A DNA stretch of 64,000 nt from Trematomus loennbergii (lineage: Eukaryota > Chordata > Actinopteri > Perciformes > Nototheniidae): assembly GCA_012861695.1 (NCBI GenBank), contig JAAOOA010000322.1, forward strand, positions 65,001-129,000. Direction: 5' to 3'. The position numbers and the translations under genes are program-made. How positions within the stretch are numbered: position 1 is the first letter of the stretch; every line of letters begins with the position of its first letter. Of the stretch, positions 1 to 52,071 are shown in pieces. Under the pieces are notes generated by a model, which saw only the letters and a program-made list of their open reading frames with translations, was not told the DNA's origin and did not search any database.

Positions 1-3000
1 AACAGCTCTTGGAGAGAAGCTGGACTCCATTAATGCTCACAGGAAGCCAGGGACGCTGACGTGCAGGAGGACTTCCATCGTGGCTCAGAAACACGGTACA
101 AAACGGGCTAAACAAGAGTAGAGCTTGTTAAAATGTAAAAGCACCTGAGGATCATGGGTAATGTAGTCTTTAGAGACATGCGTCATACCAAAGTGACAGG
201 TATTAGTTTTGTGTAATAATATTTTCAACCATTTCATATCCAGAAGCTCCTGAATGTTTGTGAGACTGTTCCTGGAAGTGTATGCAAACAACCACACACC
301 CAGAGGATCATGGGTAATGTAGTTTTTAGAGTCATGCAAACTGGGCCTCATGCAGCAAGCACTATATATAATTAAATGTCCTCTCCTTTTATTTTTATCA
401 GTAACCATTGATTACAATCATTATTAGACTTTTTAAAACATACTTCTTACAAATATCTTCAGGTCGCATCCAGGTATTAGTTTTGTGTTATGTGTGTGGG
501 GAAACTTCTGAAGCAACTGAGACCGGACTCAGAGAGAGACGAGGAGAGCTGGAGCTTGATGGCAAACACTGACGGTTTATTTGGAGCTTCGGCCGGAGAA
601 TTCACAAGACATGTCACGGGCCACGATCTGACCGCACGGATGAGATGCCAAATCAATTCTGAAGACCCCTCCTGTAGCTCCAGGTTTGAACTAGTTCAGA
701 GTGTAATAATCAACATTCTTCAATTGATAGACTAAACAGCTGAGGACACTGAATTACATTTGTTGTCGCTTATGGCTCGGGGTCAGAGAAGGATGTGTTC
801 CAGGCCGGCACGCCGGATTCATTTTAGAAGTGGGGTGCCAAAAAAGTGCATGTGTATGGCCCAATCCCAAACCACCCCTACACCCTACCCCTACACACTC
901 CCCCTCCGTGACGGAGTGAACTCCGACACATGAGGCTCCCTCCTGTCAGATGGAGGGAGTAGATACAGCGGCAAGCTTTGGGACAAACTCCCCTCTCTCC
1001 GGCAGAAACAGGAAATGCCGTAACTGTGTCAACGGTTCAAATCAGCATCTCTTTGACAAAAAATGTAAATTAATAACTAAAATAAAACTCCAAACATCTC
1101 TAATTGTGTTACTTTTTTGTAAAGCTCTTTTAGTTTTAAACCTGATGTTTATAAGTTTCTTAGTTTTTGCAACAGTCTGTAAATATACACAACTTTATAA
1201 TAAAATGCACACATTTACCTTTTTCTAGACTAAACACAGGTAGATCCTCAGTTAAAACAATATGAGGTTATCATGAGGTTGTTAACATCGCAGTTTATCA
1301 GTGGATGTTTGCTGGAAGCACAATAACTGCATGTTTTGCATTGCTTTTAAATTTCAGTTAATATAGTGGTGAGAGACTCCCGATACATTAGATTTATAAG
1401 TTCATTAATTGTCTCATGATGCATATTTCCCGGTGAGCATGAAGCTTTTCAGAGTGGGGTTTTTCTCAGCTACGAGTTCTTTTGGAAATTGCTCTCCTTA
1501 TCCGCCGATCTGATTGCTAGGCCCTGTCGGGTTAGAAACTGCAGACAGCGCAGTTGCTCCATCATTCCATCTCTTCTTTTTCCTGCTCAATACGCTGTTG
1601 TTTGACAAGCTGTATGTTGACTGGTGTTTGACTGAAGAAAGCGCACTTTTTTTTAATACACTCTCTGTGGAAATTAGACTTTTCGTGGCTGTCCAGGAGG
1701 CTTGGGCACTTTTTCCAGTTATTAACTCCGATATTAACAAAGCTATCATCTCCACATTTTGAGAAAGTTACAAGCCGTTTGACAGCAAATCTGCATATTT
1801 CACAGAAGGCCCGTTTAGTGGTTTTGCAAATAATTAACCACTCTCTGTTTTTGTACCATTCTGCGTTGAAGTACCTTTCTCTTTGCCCAGACGATCTAGC
1901 GGTCAGTTAGCTGCAGCTTTACCCGTCTCAATGTCCCGACAACAAACCTCCAGAGCTGCTGCTTTTGGGTTCATCTGGCTTCGCTGTTTCTATGATTGAT
2001 GAAGGTCCAGGCTCCGGAGACGTGGATGTCAGGGATGTGACCTTCCAGTTGTTAATTTAAGTTTAGATTGACTGTATTTAGCTTTCTTCTGACGTGTTTG
2101 CAAGTGTATATATTTTTTCTATCTAGGTTAACGGCTGACACACACAGAACAACGTAACAAATAAAGTAAACAACGTAACGAATAATCTAAGCTTTTTTAT
2201 TGGTTGTAATTTACATGGATACATTTGAATGGTGTGACAATGTCCTATTTGATTGGGTTAAAATGTACATATTCTTCCTGTTATGTCTGCCTGCTTTATT
2301 TTACCTAATGCAAAGTGACCTGCTCCATCGAAATCAGTCGCATTGACCCGAAGACACATTTTGAGTTGTATACACTGTTGGAAAGAGGAGATTCATAGCT
2401 TTCTAATGATATCAGGATTGTTGTTGTAGGCTACTCCAAATATTAAGCAAAATATGTCACATTATATAATGACTGTTACAGAGTCATCATTTTGAGAAAA
2501 AGGCCTTTAAAGTTTCCTCTTCTCTGGATCGATCTGATTGATTATTAGCGGAGCAAATGATCAAAATAGTACGAAGGGAAGATAGGGGCCCGCGAGTGTG
2601 GTGTGTATACGTGTGTGTGTTTGTGTATTTTTGCGTTTGTGTGTATTGTGTTTGTTTCCCGGGGAAAACACTCACGAGAAACACCGGCTGTTATGCCTGC
2701 AGTGACGTAAAGTTACTCCGTTGCTTGTAATTATGCCGTTACAAGCTTCAAAGTTGTATTTATCATCTGAATTTGCCGAAACAAGTTTAATATTCTGAAA
2801 GCCAAGACTTTGTTTATTTGAAATCAGATAAAAACAAACTGTAACGGACCCTGCCGTGTTATCTATGATTACTATACGCCTTACATTCATAATTTCAGCA
2901 GAGGGAGGGGAAGCGGCGCTGTGGAACAGCAGAGTGGCGAGTGAGAGCTTTACAAGCTTAAAAAATGCCTGTAGCTAATGAGATTGAATATAACAATCAA

Positions 3001-5275
3001 ACATAACAAAATATACACAGCTATATCAGATCGCGTTTTAGATGCGACTTTAGAGTAGAGGGGAATTATTGAAACGGGATTTGTACAGTGTTCCACGGCA
3101 TCCGCCGCTGCGAAAATGTGGGGCAGGGCTGAAAAGTGGGGGGGCCAATGGCCCCCTGGCCCCCCCGCTTCCGGGCGCCTTGGTTCCAGGTGTCCCACAA
3201 CAATAACTATCTCTGACCGAGAGTTGCCCGGTCACAAACTGGTAACAACAACAATATGCTAGGGCAGCCGCTCCTTATGGGAGATAACGGCTGCTCAAGG
3301 GTTAGGGCATCTGCATCAGAGGGCGAAAGGTAAACATGTATACAGAATGATTCCCTGACAATGTGTAATAGTATCTTTAACTATTTGTGTTCACCAGTAG
3401 CTCCTGAATGTTTGTGACACTGTTCCTGGAAGTGGATGCCAATGAACAACCACACACCCAAACAGTTTTCTTAATCACTCACCTCCCAGGAATGCTCCCC
3501 AAAGTCTGAGGTGTGTTAAAGCCGAGCTGCTGGCCGCATAATCACCACCTTCACTCTCCTCTGGTCTGTAATGGGACTGTTTTCGGGGAACAAAACGAGG
3601 TATTTCTCGTCAGTGAAACACAGAGGTTGACTCATGCCACTTAGGAAATCGCAAAAGTACCAAATCAGGGACTTTATGAGTGAAATGTGCAGCCAGAAAA
3701 AGCTTGACACGGATTCCAGCGGTTAGGAGGGGATGTTGTCCTGAACATACCAGACTCCATTCACAAAACTCTGGATTTAAGCTCCCTTTGCTCCCTCGTG
3801 AGTGTTTTATATATATAATGTATGTAATCTTAACATTGTCTAACTCATAGGAAGCTACTCTTGGATTCGGTGTGCATTTACCTAGAAATATGTAATGCAA
3901 AAAGCTGCCAGAAGCTAATTCAAGACAGAAGTAGCACACCAAACGCTATTCAGAAATCTCTATTGTAAGGTTTCCGTACTATGTACTAGCAAACATAAAC
4001 ATGTTTTATCTTATTATAATGAACTGTGAGTGTTTAATAGAAGGTTTTCTTCAATTCGGCGACCATTTCGCTAACATTACAGGCCGTATTTAATGCAAAA
4101 ACAGCCACTTTATTTCTTCAATAGAGCTAGTTTGCTAGCTATGTTAGCCAAATGAAGCTAACTAACGCTGTTTTTCTGCTTTATATTTGTTTTTGTCAAC
4201 GTAATTACATGTAGCTCAGTTATAGTTATCCCACAACAGATTATAAAACATTTGAGACGTGTTAAAAGAACGGAAAGAAGAGATTTAGTATTTTAAAACT
4301 ACCAACATTTCCAGAAAGAGCTGCAGCTTCTCCGCGGCTTCCTGTTGACAGTTCGGGATTTTAGGTCCGACGTCAAACCACAGCGTGTTTCAAAGGTTCC
4401 GCTTATATTAATAATACACAATTAATTAAAAGGAAATAATTAAACATGTAGAACAAATCTACACATCTGAATACCATCTTTATGTATTTATGGATCTTTT
4501 TGTCGTAACTGACTTTCTTTATTTTCTAATAAAGTTTGAGTTTTTTTAAGCAATTTTCAAAATTCAATAATAGCTTCATACAGTCCCAAAGGATCAAGTT
4601 GTACAATATTATACAACAATTAAATGCTAAATTGTGTATCAGAACTTAATTAGGTTCTTAATTATTGATTATAGGCTGCCTGCTGACACATGAACGCACC
4701 GTGACTGACATCTACCGGTTCTCTAATTGCAAAGCAGGTGAAGCCTTCTGTCTGTCAGTGTATGTGTGTGTGCAGCTGATGAATGTGTCTCTATGGGGGG
4801 GGGGGGGGACTGATTTAGCCCTCACATCTGACTCAGTGTGCATAAATAAGGCCTTGTGTAAAAGCAGCAACACACCAGTTGCATGTCTGCAACAGATGCC
4901 TGCTAATAATACCAACCTGCTGCGCCTTTAAGAGGATGACTGAGGAAACTTAATATCTCTCCATATCGAGTCTGCATCAATTAACAGTGAGAGCCGAGAA
5001 CAGGTCGATTTCTGAATCTGCTCCTCTGCTCTGACTTCCAAACTCCAGGCAGCCACTAGTTTTCTGTTGTTTTGTCACACATAAACCGGATTAAATTACG
5101 CATTGCACCTTTAAAACGCTGTCCCTGGGATTAGAGTTACGCGCAGTGAGCCTCGCCAGGTTTTACGCACCGTCGGTTTCCAGAGTAGGGTCTCCTTCAA
5201 CGACTTCCCCCCCCTCTGTCTCTCTTCTTCTTCGCTGGTTGTGACACCGCCGGGGAGCCCTCCACGCTGCGAGAC
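1..5275. other. Non-coding flank upstream of bin1-like gene
   Basis: I see no recognisable exon here; the short open frames have no family resemblance. Visible structure: a repeat of about 60-70 bp present at 244-303 and again at 3392-3462 (both contain GCTCCTGAATGTTTGTGA); a C/G-rich imperfect palindrome around 3135-3170; and a G homopolymer near 4796-4809. The promoter and 5' UTR of the bin1-like gene should lie in the last few hundred bases, but I cannot fix a start site. Confidence 0.6.
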
Positions 5276-21361
<16,086 letters not shown>

Positions 21362-22128
21362 GGTTCATGCACCAGAAGCACTTTGCCCCAAACTCTTCAG
21401 AATTATAGATAGAACTGAGTTGAAACGTGTATCAGTACATGATTCCAAATATGCGCTGAAATACAAGGACATCTAGACGGCTACGGTCTCTCATGAAAAC
21501 ATAGATAACTTATTAACCCAACTCCCTTTTGGTCAATGAAGCGCAATCCTCTAAATTAAATTAATAATATTGTTTTAATTCCCTTTCCTGAATTATTTAT
21601 ATGCTGAAATCAAAACTCATGTCATGAATGTATTGAATGAATGTCAAATTGTTTTATGTATCGTCATCAGGTTTTTGGAAAAAAATATGTTATGAGAACT
21701 TTTCACGGTTCCTTGCATGAAGCATTTGATTGTATTTTTTTATTTTGTAACACTGTGACGACGGGTTGCTTTGCTGGAAGAAATGTGGCTCAGATTGAAA
21801 AAATTCAGATGACCCAACTCAGAGCCCTGGGGAACGCCACAGGTTTAAACAACATTATCAAAATCTATTAGTTTCTTGTAGGACTTTCAAAAGGGAACAT
21901 TAGTTTTTCATTTATTTTACCGGCCATTTTGAAGACATGACTTAAAGTGTGGCTTACATTTTCTAACAACTTTTATTTAGATTTTTGAATCATCTTTACG
22001 TTGATGGATAAAACGGATAACCCCACGCAAACTGTATTTTTACATTGTGTGGGATTAACACATAAGGAATCAGTCGAAGTGGTTAATGTCGCACCATTTG
22101 TTGGATCAAGTCAGTGTCATTAAAGATG

Positions 22129-22134
22129 AATAAA
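22129..22134 (+). terminator. Polyadenylation signal of bin1-like gene
   Basis: A canonical AATAAA lies about 770 bp after the stop, followed within about 20 bases by a GT-rich stretch (GTGTGGTGTCTCAGTGTC). Confidence 0.6.
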
Positions 22135-24758
<2,624 letters not shown>

Positions 24759-24815
24759 TAAACATCTTCAGTCAAGCCACAATTGTACTTCAAATGTCAC
24801 AAAACTGTAACAGAA

Positions 24816-24825
24816 AATAAATAAA
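24816..24825 (+). terminator. Polyadenylation signals of alpha-tubulin copy 1
   Basis: Two overlapping AATAAA hexamers start at 24816 and 24820, about 65 bp after the stop codon. Confidence 0.75.
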
Positions 24826-26073
24826 GCTAATATGGTAAGCATCTGTGTGTTTCATGTGTGCTACTAGAAAAGGTCATGTCTTTAACAATGAGAAGCCTAG
24901 CAGGAATGTTGCACCCCCCCCTTCCCCTTTTATATGTGCTGACGTTTAGTTTCTCCCACCAGCTATTTGTTCTGCCGTCTCTAAGATCAGCGGCCAACGG
25001 AGAGGAAACAAGTCGACCTGAGAAAAGAGTAACTAGGGAGACTAAATGTTCTGGCAAACATGACTTGCCAGAAGGAAGTGGTTTGTTATTGCATCGCCAT
25101 GGTTACCTGCAGGTGCAGAGGTGAAACCAATAACAGCCACTTATCTGAAAACAATAGAGTACGTTTATAGGAACACAATGGGTCTGATCACTAACTGGGA
25201 CTTACTCAAGTGTTTCTCTCTCAATAAGGAACACTGTCCTGAAAACCCATCTCTGGGGTGTAATGGTTGCCATTAAAACAATGCATATTAAATCATTTTA
25301 GGGTTAGCAGGTTTATAAGGCAATGTGATGAACAAATACCCATGCACCTGTTGAAGAAGTCAAACTACTAGCACATCTCTGTAAGGACAGACGTTGTTAA
25401 TATCTAACTTTGGGTGTTTCATTGCATGCATCCATCTCCTTGTCTATTTCTGTGGTGTAGTAAAACCCATTGGAGCTCTCAAAAGTCAAATACTGCTCTG
25501 ATGCTCTGCAGAGGAAGTCTGTTACCTTTGCTTTGCAGATGGATCTTAACCAAAGTGCGGATGCAACGGTGATCTGTAACAAAAGCCTGTTCAGGTCACT
25601 GAGGAGGTATTTGTTTTCTCAGCTCTGCCAGATAAACACTGAGGCTCCAAATGAGACATTTGAACAGAATATGAAATGTAAACACTGCTCCATCACAGAA
25701 TTTCTTCATGCATGCAATATATTTTTGTTTGGTGAATGCAAGGTCCTATCCAACAGCAGGCAAAATGTTTTTTAAGATGTACTTTATTTAGTTTGAACCC
25801 CCCTGCTCACTGCACAGCAGCAGCGAACAGGCCTTTCATTTAACATGTGTAATTGGAGGAGGGGGGGGTGCTGTTATGGCTCATATTTCACAGCTTCTCT
25901 GCCATTGTTGCTGGCTACTCGTTTGTGTAAGAACAGCTGTTGTTCCTCCGACCCGAGCACAGCAGTTGATCTTTTTCTTCGTGCTCCCCCTCCTCATCTT
26001 TCATCATGTTTGCGCTCACGCAGCGTCTCCAGTTACCACAACAGAAAGAGGCTGTTGCCGGGTGATGCTGTGC
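24826..26073. other. Spacer between tubulin copies
   Basis: I recognise no exon here. The last 250 bases are promoter-proximal DNA of the second tubulin gene, with a G run at 25861-25867. Otherwise it is ordinary AT-rich fish intergenic sequence. Confidence 0.5.
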
Positions 26074-26080
26074 TATAAAG
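26074..26080 (+). promoter_or_regulatory. TATA box of alpha-tubulin copy 2
   Basis: TATAAAG lies 86 bp upstream of the ATG. This predicts a transcription start near 26104 and a 5' UTR of about 55 nt. Copy 1 does not have as good a match at this distance. Confidence 0.6.
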
Positions 26081-26159
26081 CCGCTTGTCTGCAGCTCTAA
26101 CGTACACAACATCCCCAGCCACTCATCTCAGGTGAACGAGGGACTGCTACAAAGACAAC

Positions 26160-28440
<2,281 letters not shown>

Positions 28441-28469
28441 TGAGCTACAACTGTGTCATGTTCGTGCAA

Positions 28470-28475
28470 AATAAA
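28470..28475 (+). terminator. Polyadenylation signal of alpha-tubulin copy 2
   Basis: An AATAAA lies 100 bp after the stop codon. Confidence 0.7.
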
Positions 28476-29690
28476 CAAACATACTGAAGTACTTATATTT
28501 TGTTCTGTGTTTACCACAAAAAGGTGGCAGTTTTATCATTTATGAGCTCTAAATAGACGTAATTTTGACAAAAACGTCAAATAATTGAAGGATTACTTGT
28601 TTAATGTCTGACCATCCTTCAAAATTCAATAGATTTTCATTTAAAAACACACATACACAGTATCATGTTGAAACCAGTGACAGTTTAGTATTTTAATCCC
28701 CTAACAGCTGTAACATGTAAAGTGTTTTCCCCGCTGTCCGGCCCAGAAGAAGATTTAAGCTCCATTGTGAATTTGGGGATCATTGATTAAAATCGTATTT
28801 AATTTCTGTACTCAGGGGCTAGTGGGACAAAGTCTGGACCAGGCTAAATCCTGGAGTCCTCAGATGTGTGGGAGGGAATCCCACACGTCTGTGGAATGTG
28901 CACGGCTCGGCACGCTTAAAGCGAGCTCCGCGCTGTAGTGGAAATGCGCCATTCACTTATATTGTAACACAAAGAATAGTTTTGTTGTGTTGTTTTGTGT
29001 TTTAGGTTGCACCTCAGAGACGGTGTGATTATTGTCAGGCCTATAAAGTTTGGCAAAAAAAAGTCAGCTGAATCAAATGCACCTATTTCCACACTTACAA
29101 TCGAATAGCTGATTATTCCTATTTGCCTCACTTTATGAGCTTCACAACTTGTGCCTTCTACCGCAGAGTTTGCAACGTCACAAATAAATGGTGCCAATCT
29201 TCAGTCAGATGTGAATGTGTAATCTAACATTTTCAGTAAGAATAACGGACAAAAGGAGTGCAAATACAAATTCAATTTATTGAAATGTGAACTGAAAGTT
29301 ATCAAGCATGAACCATCACAGTTTTTTAAAATAAAAACGAAATAATATACATAAGTTACACCTTAATGTTAATTGATTAAGTAAACACATTTTGTCAAAT
29401 AAAGTGACAGGCTAGGCCTGTGCAGGTGGTAACAGCTATGCCCAGCATGGGCTAAGTTCTGTAGGTGCAGCTGGTGCAGGTCCTCCTCCCTCAGGCCTGG
29501 TCCTTCCCTCAGGCCTGGTCCTCCTCGCAGGGAAAGACCCTCAGCCCTCTCTGGCCAAACCAACAGACAGGACGTTCATAAATCTGAGGTTTCCCCCAAA
29601 GTCTCTAATCATCCATCCTGTGAATATGAGAGGGGAACAAATTGTTAGTCTAAAGTCAAGTTAAGGCGCTGGTGTCGAGTTCAGGTCCGT
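28476..29690. other. Intergenic, no recognisable gene
   Basis: There is a short open frame on the minus strand near 29369-29563 with two repeated GPGLRE words, produced by a local 20-bp duplication (TCAGGCCTGGTCCT…). It has no family resemblance. Confidence 0.5.
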
Positions 29691-29694
29691 TGCT

Positions 29695-31030
29695 TAGCGT
29701 GTACGGGGTTCGAGACTCAGAGTAGCTGCAGCAGTTAGTGCACAGTAGATGAGGCAGGTAGTTCAACCTAGTTTGACCTTAAAAGTCCCTGCAAATGATA
29801 AGCATTGAACCCTCAACCTCCTGTCTTCAAGGCAGTGTATTATCCCTGTGAGCCATCTGACCTGGGTTGACTCTGTGTCGCTTGTAATCTAATTCTACAC
29901 TTTGGGTCTTGGACTTCAAAAACATTTGTACTGGGTGGGTGTTGTATTTGTAAAAATCACTGCACTTCATGAGGATCGAACCGAAGACCACAGTTCTTCA
30001 GAACAGTCTAGTTCTCTATGAGATCTGAGATAGCTCTCTGGTAGAGTTTGTGTCACAACCTCTGCATGTTTGACTCGTTTATTATGGTGTTGGACTTTCA
30101 AAACCTAAGTATCGAACAAACAACATCAGCTCTACTGAGCTTCCTCATAAGTCCATGAGCTATGAAATCTAATAGAAACAATATAATAGCCTAAGTAATT
30201 TTCTTTGTGGTCGACCCAAGTAGGAACCAAACACACAACCTCAGCTCTACAGACCACACGTCTTCCACTCTGAGCTATATGACTGAACACACTTCACAGT
30301 TGTTAGGGACACATTTGTACTTCGTCTGTGGGAAATTGGACTTATAAGTTACTGCACCTAATAAGAATCAAACACACAACCTCAGATCTTCTAACCTAAC
30401 ACTGAGCTGCGCCATCTGGCCTGAGGCATTAATGTTTCGTAGAGCTTATGGCCTGTTCATTTGGGATTTTGGAGGTGAAATACTTAAAGGTCGGGTAGGT
30501 AAGTTTGAGAAACCGGCTCGAGATACACTTTCTGTTATATTCCATGGAATGCTCTTAACATCCCGATAGCAATGAATATCTTAAGTGCTTTGACAAAAAA
30601 TCCATAACAAAATGTCATCTGTGGAAGCTGTGGTACTGTGAAGACGGAAAACAAATATGTGAGGATCAAAACTACATATGTAAAACTTTTTTCTGTATTT
30701 GGATTGTATTTACATGTTATTTACATGTATATGAAACGGAAGACATTTGTGTGTGCATTGGAAAACACAAGTGTGGATCCTTTTGCGGATCATGAATTAC
30801 AAGTTTGAATCCTTCTGTGTGCATGTGTGTATTATGAGACTGTTCTGAGCCCATACCAACCTCACAGGCAGTCTTCTATCCCTCTGAGCCATCTGACCTG
30901 AGAGATAAATCTTTCATTTGGTCAATTCATTTTCAACTTTGGGTTGGAGATTTAGAAAACTCCTGCACCTCAGAAGGATCGAACCCAAGACTTCAGCTTA
31001 CCTGAGCGGTGTTGTATCACTCTGTTTGAC
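29695..31030 (-). repeat. Degenerate tandem array with tRNA-like units
   Basis: Seven or so imperfect units, roughly 120-150 bp apart, each contain a complement of a tRNA B box (GGATCGAACC at 29974, 30979 and variants) preceded or followed by a complement of an A-box-like stretch (TGAGCCATCTGACC at 29851 and 30886). The 29795-29862 unit on the minus strand reads like a tRNA with an anticodon arm around CTTGAAG (a Ser-TGA type loop). None folds well enough to call as a functional tRNA. Confidence 0.5.
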
Positions 31031-31165
31031 AAAATCTAGCAAACACCAACAATAGCTCAGAGTATGTCCTACAATTGCGCCACGAACACCTTGATGTAAA
31101 AACTGTTCTTTCTAAAAAAAACTCATTTTTATATGAGGGGGAGGATCCTTATCCAAAAGATATGT

Positions 31166-31660
31166 TTAAAGGGGACCTATCATGCAAAATGCACTTTGTA
31201 CGTCTTTTATACATGAATATGTGTCCCCGGTGTTCCAGGGAACTCACCAAGTGTCAGAAAACACAACCCTCTCTATTTTCCTCCATACCCAAATCTCTAA
31301 AAAAGGGGCTGCAACGGATCTGATAAAAACTGATCCAGATTTGAACACTGTCCTGACGTCAGGACGGTGGCGCTACGGCTATTGGGCCAACTCCACCAAT
31401 CAGGAGGAGACAGCCACGGCCATTGCCGTTCGAAAGCGCTGGAGACGCTGTAGTACATATGCCAGGCCTGTAGATGGTGCTGTTCTCACAGAATCTGCCT
31501 TGCTAAAACAGAGTTAGAATTGTCAAATTGAGCGAAATGAGGCATGGCTAAAATGCATGATCTGTTTGGTATTTTGAAGAAAAAAAAGTATAAATATGCC
31601 TTATATAGGTATGGCCCTACACTATATTATTCAAATATAGCATGATAGGTCCACTTTAAA
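31166..31660. mobile_element. MITE with TTTAAAGG…CCTATCATGC inverted ends
   Basis: The left end TTTAAAGGGGACCTATCATGC is mirrored by GCATGATAGGTCCACTTTAAA at the right end (31640-31660). The interior includes GGAGACGCTGTAGTACATATGCC, which resembles GTACATATGCCGAGCCTGTA in the 12324-13534 element. It belongs to the same superfamily, with no coding capacity. Confidence 0.75.
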
Positions 31661-31876
31661 CTATCCTCCCCTGGCTATAACTAAGCTTACTGTTCCAGTT
31701 TTTGACAAAGTAATTTCCTGGAGCTTTATTGTTATTGTTGATTATTGTTATAAAGTGAAATAAATAACTCTGTGTGTGTGTATTTGAAGTAAAACAGCTA
31801 TTGTTCAGTCGGGGTTTTAAAGAGCAGAAAGACACAGGAGGCAGGCGAGCGATTGCAGCACTTCAACACTAACATA

Positions 31877-32837
31877 TTTATTCAAGGTCTCACAGATACA
31901 AAATAAGCTTTTCTGTTTTTTCAGAGAATAGCATTTCTTTTTAATTTTTTTTATTTCTTTTTTGACTTGCATGAGGTAAACAACAATATATTCAGTGACG
32001 CAGAACGATCCACACACACACACACACACACACACATGGGGACGCAGTGTGTTGGTGTTTTCTGCAGGTGTGTGAGGAAGGGAGGGGAGCTACAGAGAGA
32101 GCAGGTAAACAATCACACATCCTCCTTTTACACACCTTTCCATCCCTTTCACCTGTGTCCACACCTGCTTTGAAACCATCTCTACTTCCTCTCTGAGACA
32201 CGACGACCGGCAGGAAACACTTCATCTTAAAGCCATCTCTACTTCCTCTCTGAGACACGACGACCCGGCAGGAAACACTTCATCTGGTGCTTTAAAGCCA
32301 TCTCTACTTCCTCTCTGAGACACGACGACCCGGCAGGAAACACTTCATCTGGATTCCTGATGTTTAAATATCGCATTCACCCGGTTCAGAGGTTGCATTC
32401 AGGGTGGCTGCTTACATGTAGTACTTTAATTGATGTATCCTGCAAAGACAAAGCTGGGAAAGACATCTCTTTGCATGTATCTTGGTTTCCTTTCTTTCAG
32501 TTTCTGGCAGCTTTATCCTTTGTTAATTTAACACGGTCCTCTTTTGCTGAAAGAATAAGACACCATGCATGTGGGTTTTTTAACCTCTTTTTTAAATATC
32601 TCAATTATTTAGCTTTCATATTAGCATTAAACGCAACACTCCTGTCCCTGAACGCATCACCTCTGTGCCACAAACGCATAGAAATCAGACACAGCCTTTC
32701 TGACTTTAAAGCCGTCCAAAGTAAGATGTTTTGTTTTAGTTAGACACCAGACGGACAGACGGACAAGCACAGCGTCGTTCTTCATCGTGAGAATCATCAT
32801 GGTGGAGAGGAGGAGGAAGAGGAGGAAGAGGAGGGTG
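31877..32837 (-). other. Probable 3' UTR of ptprn with terminal poly(A) signal
   Basis: On the minus strand an AATAAA (plus-strand TTTATT at 31877-31882) lies about 960 bp after the ptprn stop. Within the UTR, 32167-32352 holds three direct copies of a 54-64 bp unit containing CTCTGAGACACGACGAC. The exact 3' end is inferred. Confidence 0.5.
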
Positions 32838-51034
<18,197 letters not shown>

Positions 51035-51113
51035 GGTACATCCAGCCTGCACCTTCAACAGCTCCCCATGTCTGATGGAGAGGGAGGGAGGACGGAGGGG
51101 GTGTGTGGTGTGC

Positions 51114-51179
<66 letters not shown>

Positions 51180-51258
51180 CAGGAAGAGTGAGATGTGTTG
51201 TTAGGAAACGGACCAGAGGAGGCGCCACACTGCAATAAATACTGAAGGACTACAGCTA

Positions 51259-51293
<35 letters not shown>

Positions 51294-51924
51294 AGAAAGA
51301 GAGACATGAAGAGTGAGATGTGTTGTTATAAAAGTACCACAGGAGGCGCAGCTATGAAGGAAATAAAAGCTAATAGAATAATGAGAATGGTGGAAGACAG
51401 AACTCTTATTTATCTTAAGTGAAAAATAGTAATACAACAATGTAGAAGTGCTTAAGTAGAAGTGGTTCATGTAAAATCTTACTTTTAAGTAGTGAAATCT
51501 AGGCTACTTGAAGTTTCATTTTCCACTGATGGAGCATTTTGTCCAAATCAATGATTATTGTATGTCTTGTTCTTGTTTATGTTGGCATGTGTAAATACTG
51601 TATATCTAAATGCATTCCCTTTGTGCTGCAACTTCTCTCAACTTAAAACTGTATTTATTATAGATATTATTTTATTGACTTATGTTGTATTTCAGTTACA
51701 AAATTGCATCGTATCGATCAAATTTTGTATGTAAGCTTTATATTAGTATGAATCTAGTTTCCTTTCATAGTTTCAAAAGAGTATTTACTAAACGGGTTTC
51801 AACACCTCTGACAGAATATTTAGACTTGTTTTACTTTCTCATGCAGGATGAGACCTTCCACATTAACTAACATGTTTTAATAAACCCAAACAAAAGGAGA
51901 GAAAACAGGGAAACCTTTCAATAT
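51035..51924. other. Spacer between ptprn 5' end and dnpep 3' end
   Basis: It holds the ptprn 5' UTR/promoter side, with TG tracts at 51107-51165 and 51261-51292 each followed by GAGAGA. No other exon is seen. Confidence 0.55.
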
Positions 51925-51930
51925 TTTATT
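51925..51930 (-). terminator. Polyadenylation signal of dnpep
   Basis: Plus-strand TTTATT (AATAAA on the coding strand) lies about 145 bp past the dnpep stop. Confidence 0.6.
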
Positions 51931-52071
51931 ATTCGGAGAAACCATTTTTTAAAGAAAGGATTAGTCATTTCCAACACGTCGAGATTCTGTGCGTCATCTC
52001 CTTGCATCACATGTGGAAAACGACATCCTTTGAGTCCGTCAGCGAGTGTTTCACCACAGCTTTAGTCGAGA

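Noticed and set aside
490..735. 81-codon frame near the left edge
   Set aside because: No recognisable domain and no supporting exon structure; could be part of an old repeat, but I cannot show it.
29369..29563. Short minus-strand frame with GPGLRE repeats
   Set aside because: Caused by a local 20-bp duplication; no splice context, conserved motif or neighbouring exon.
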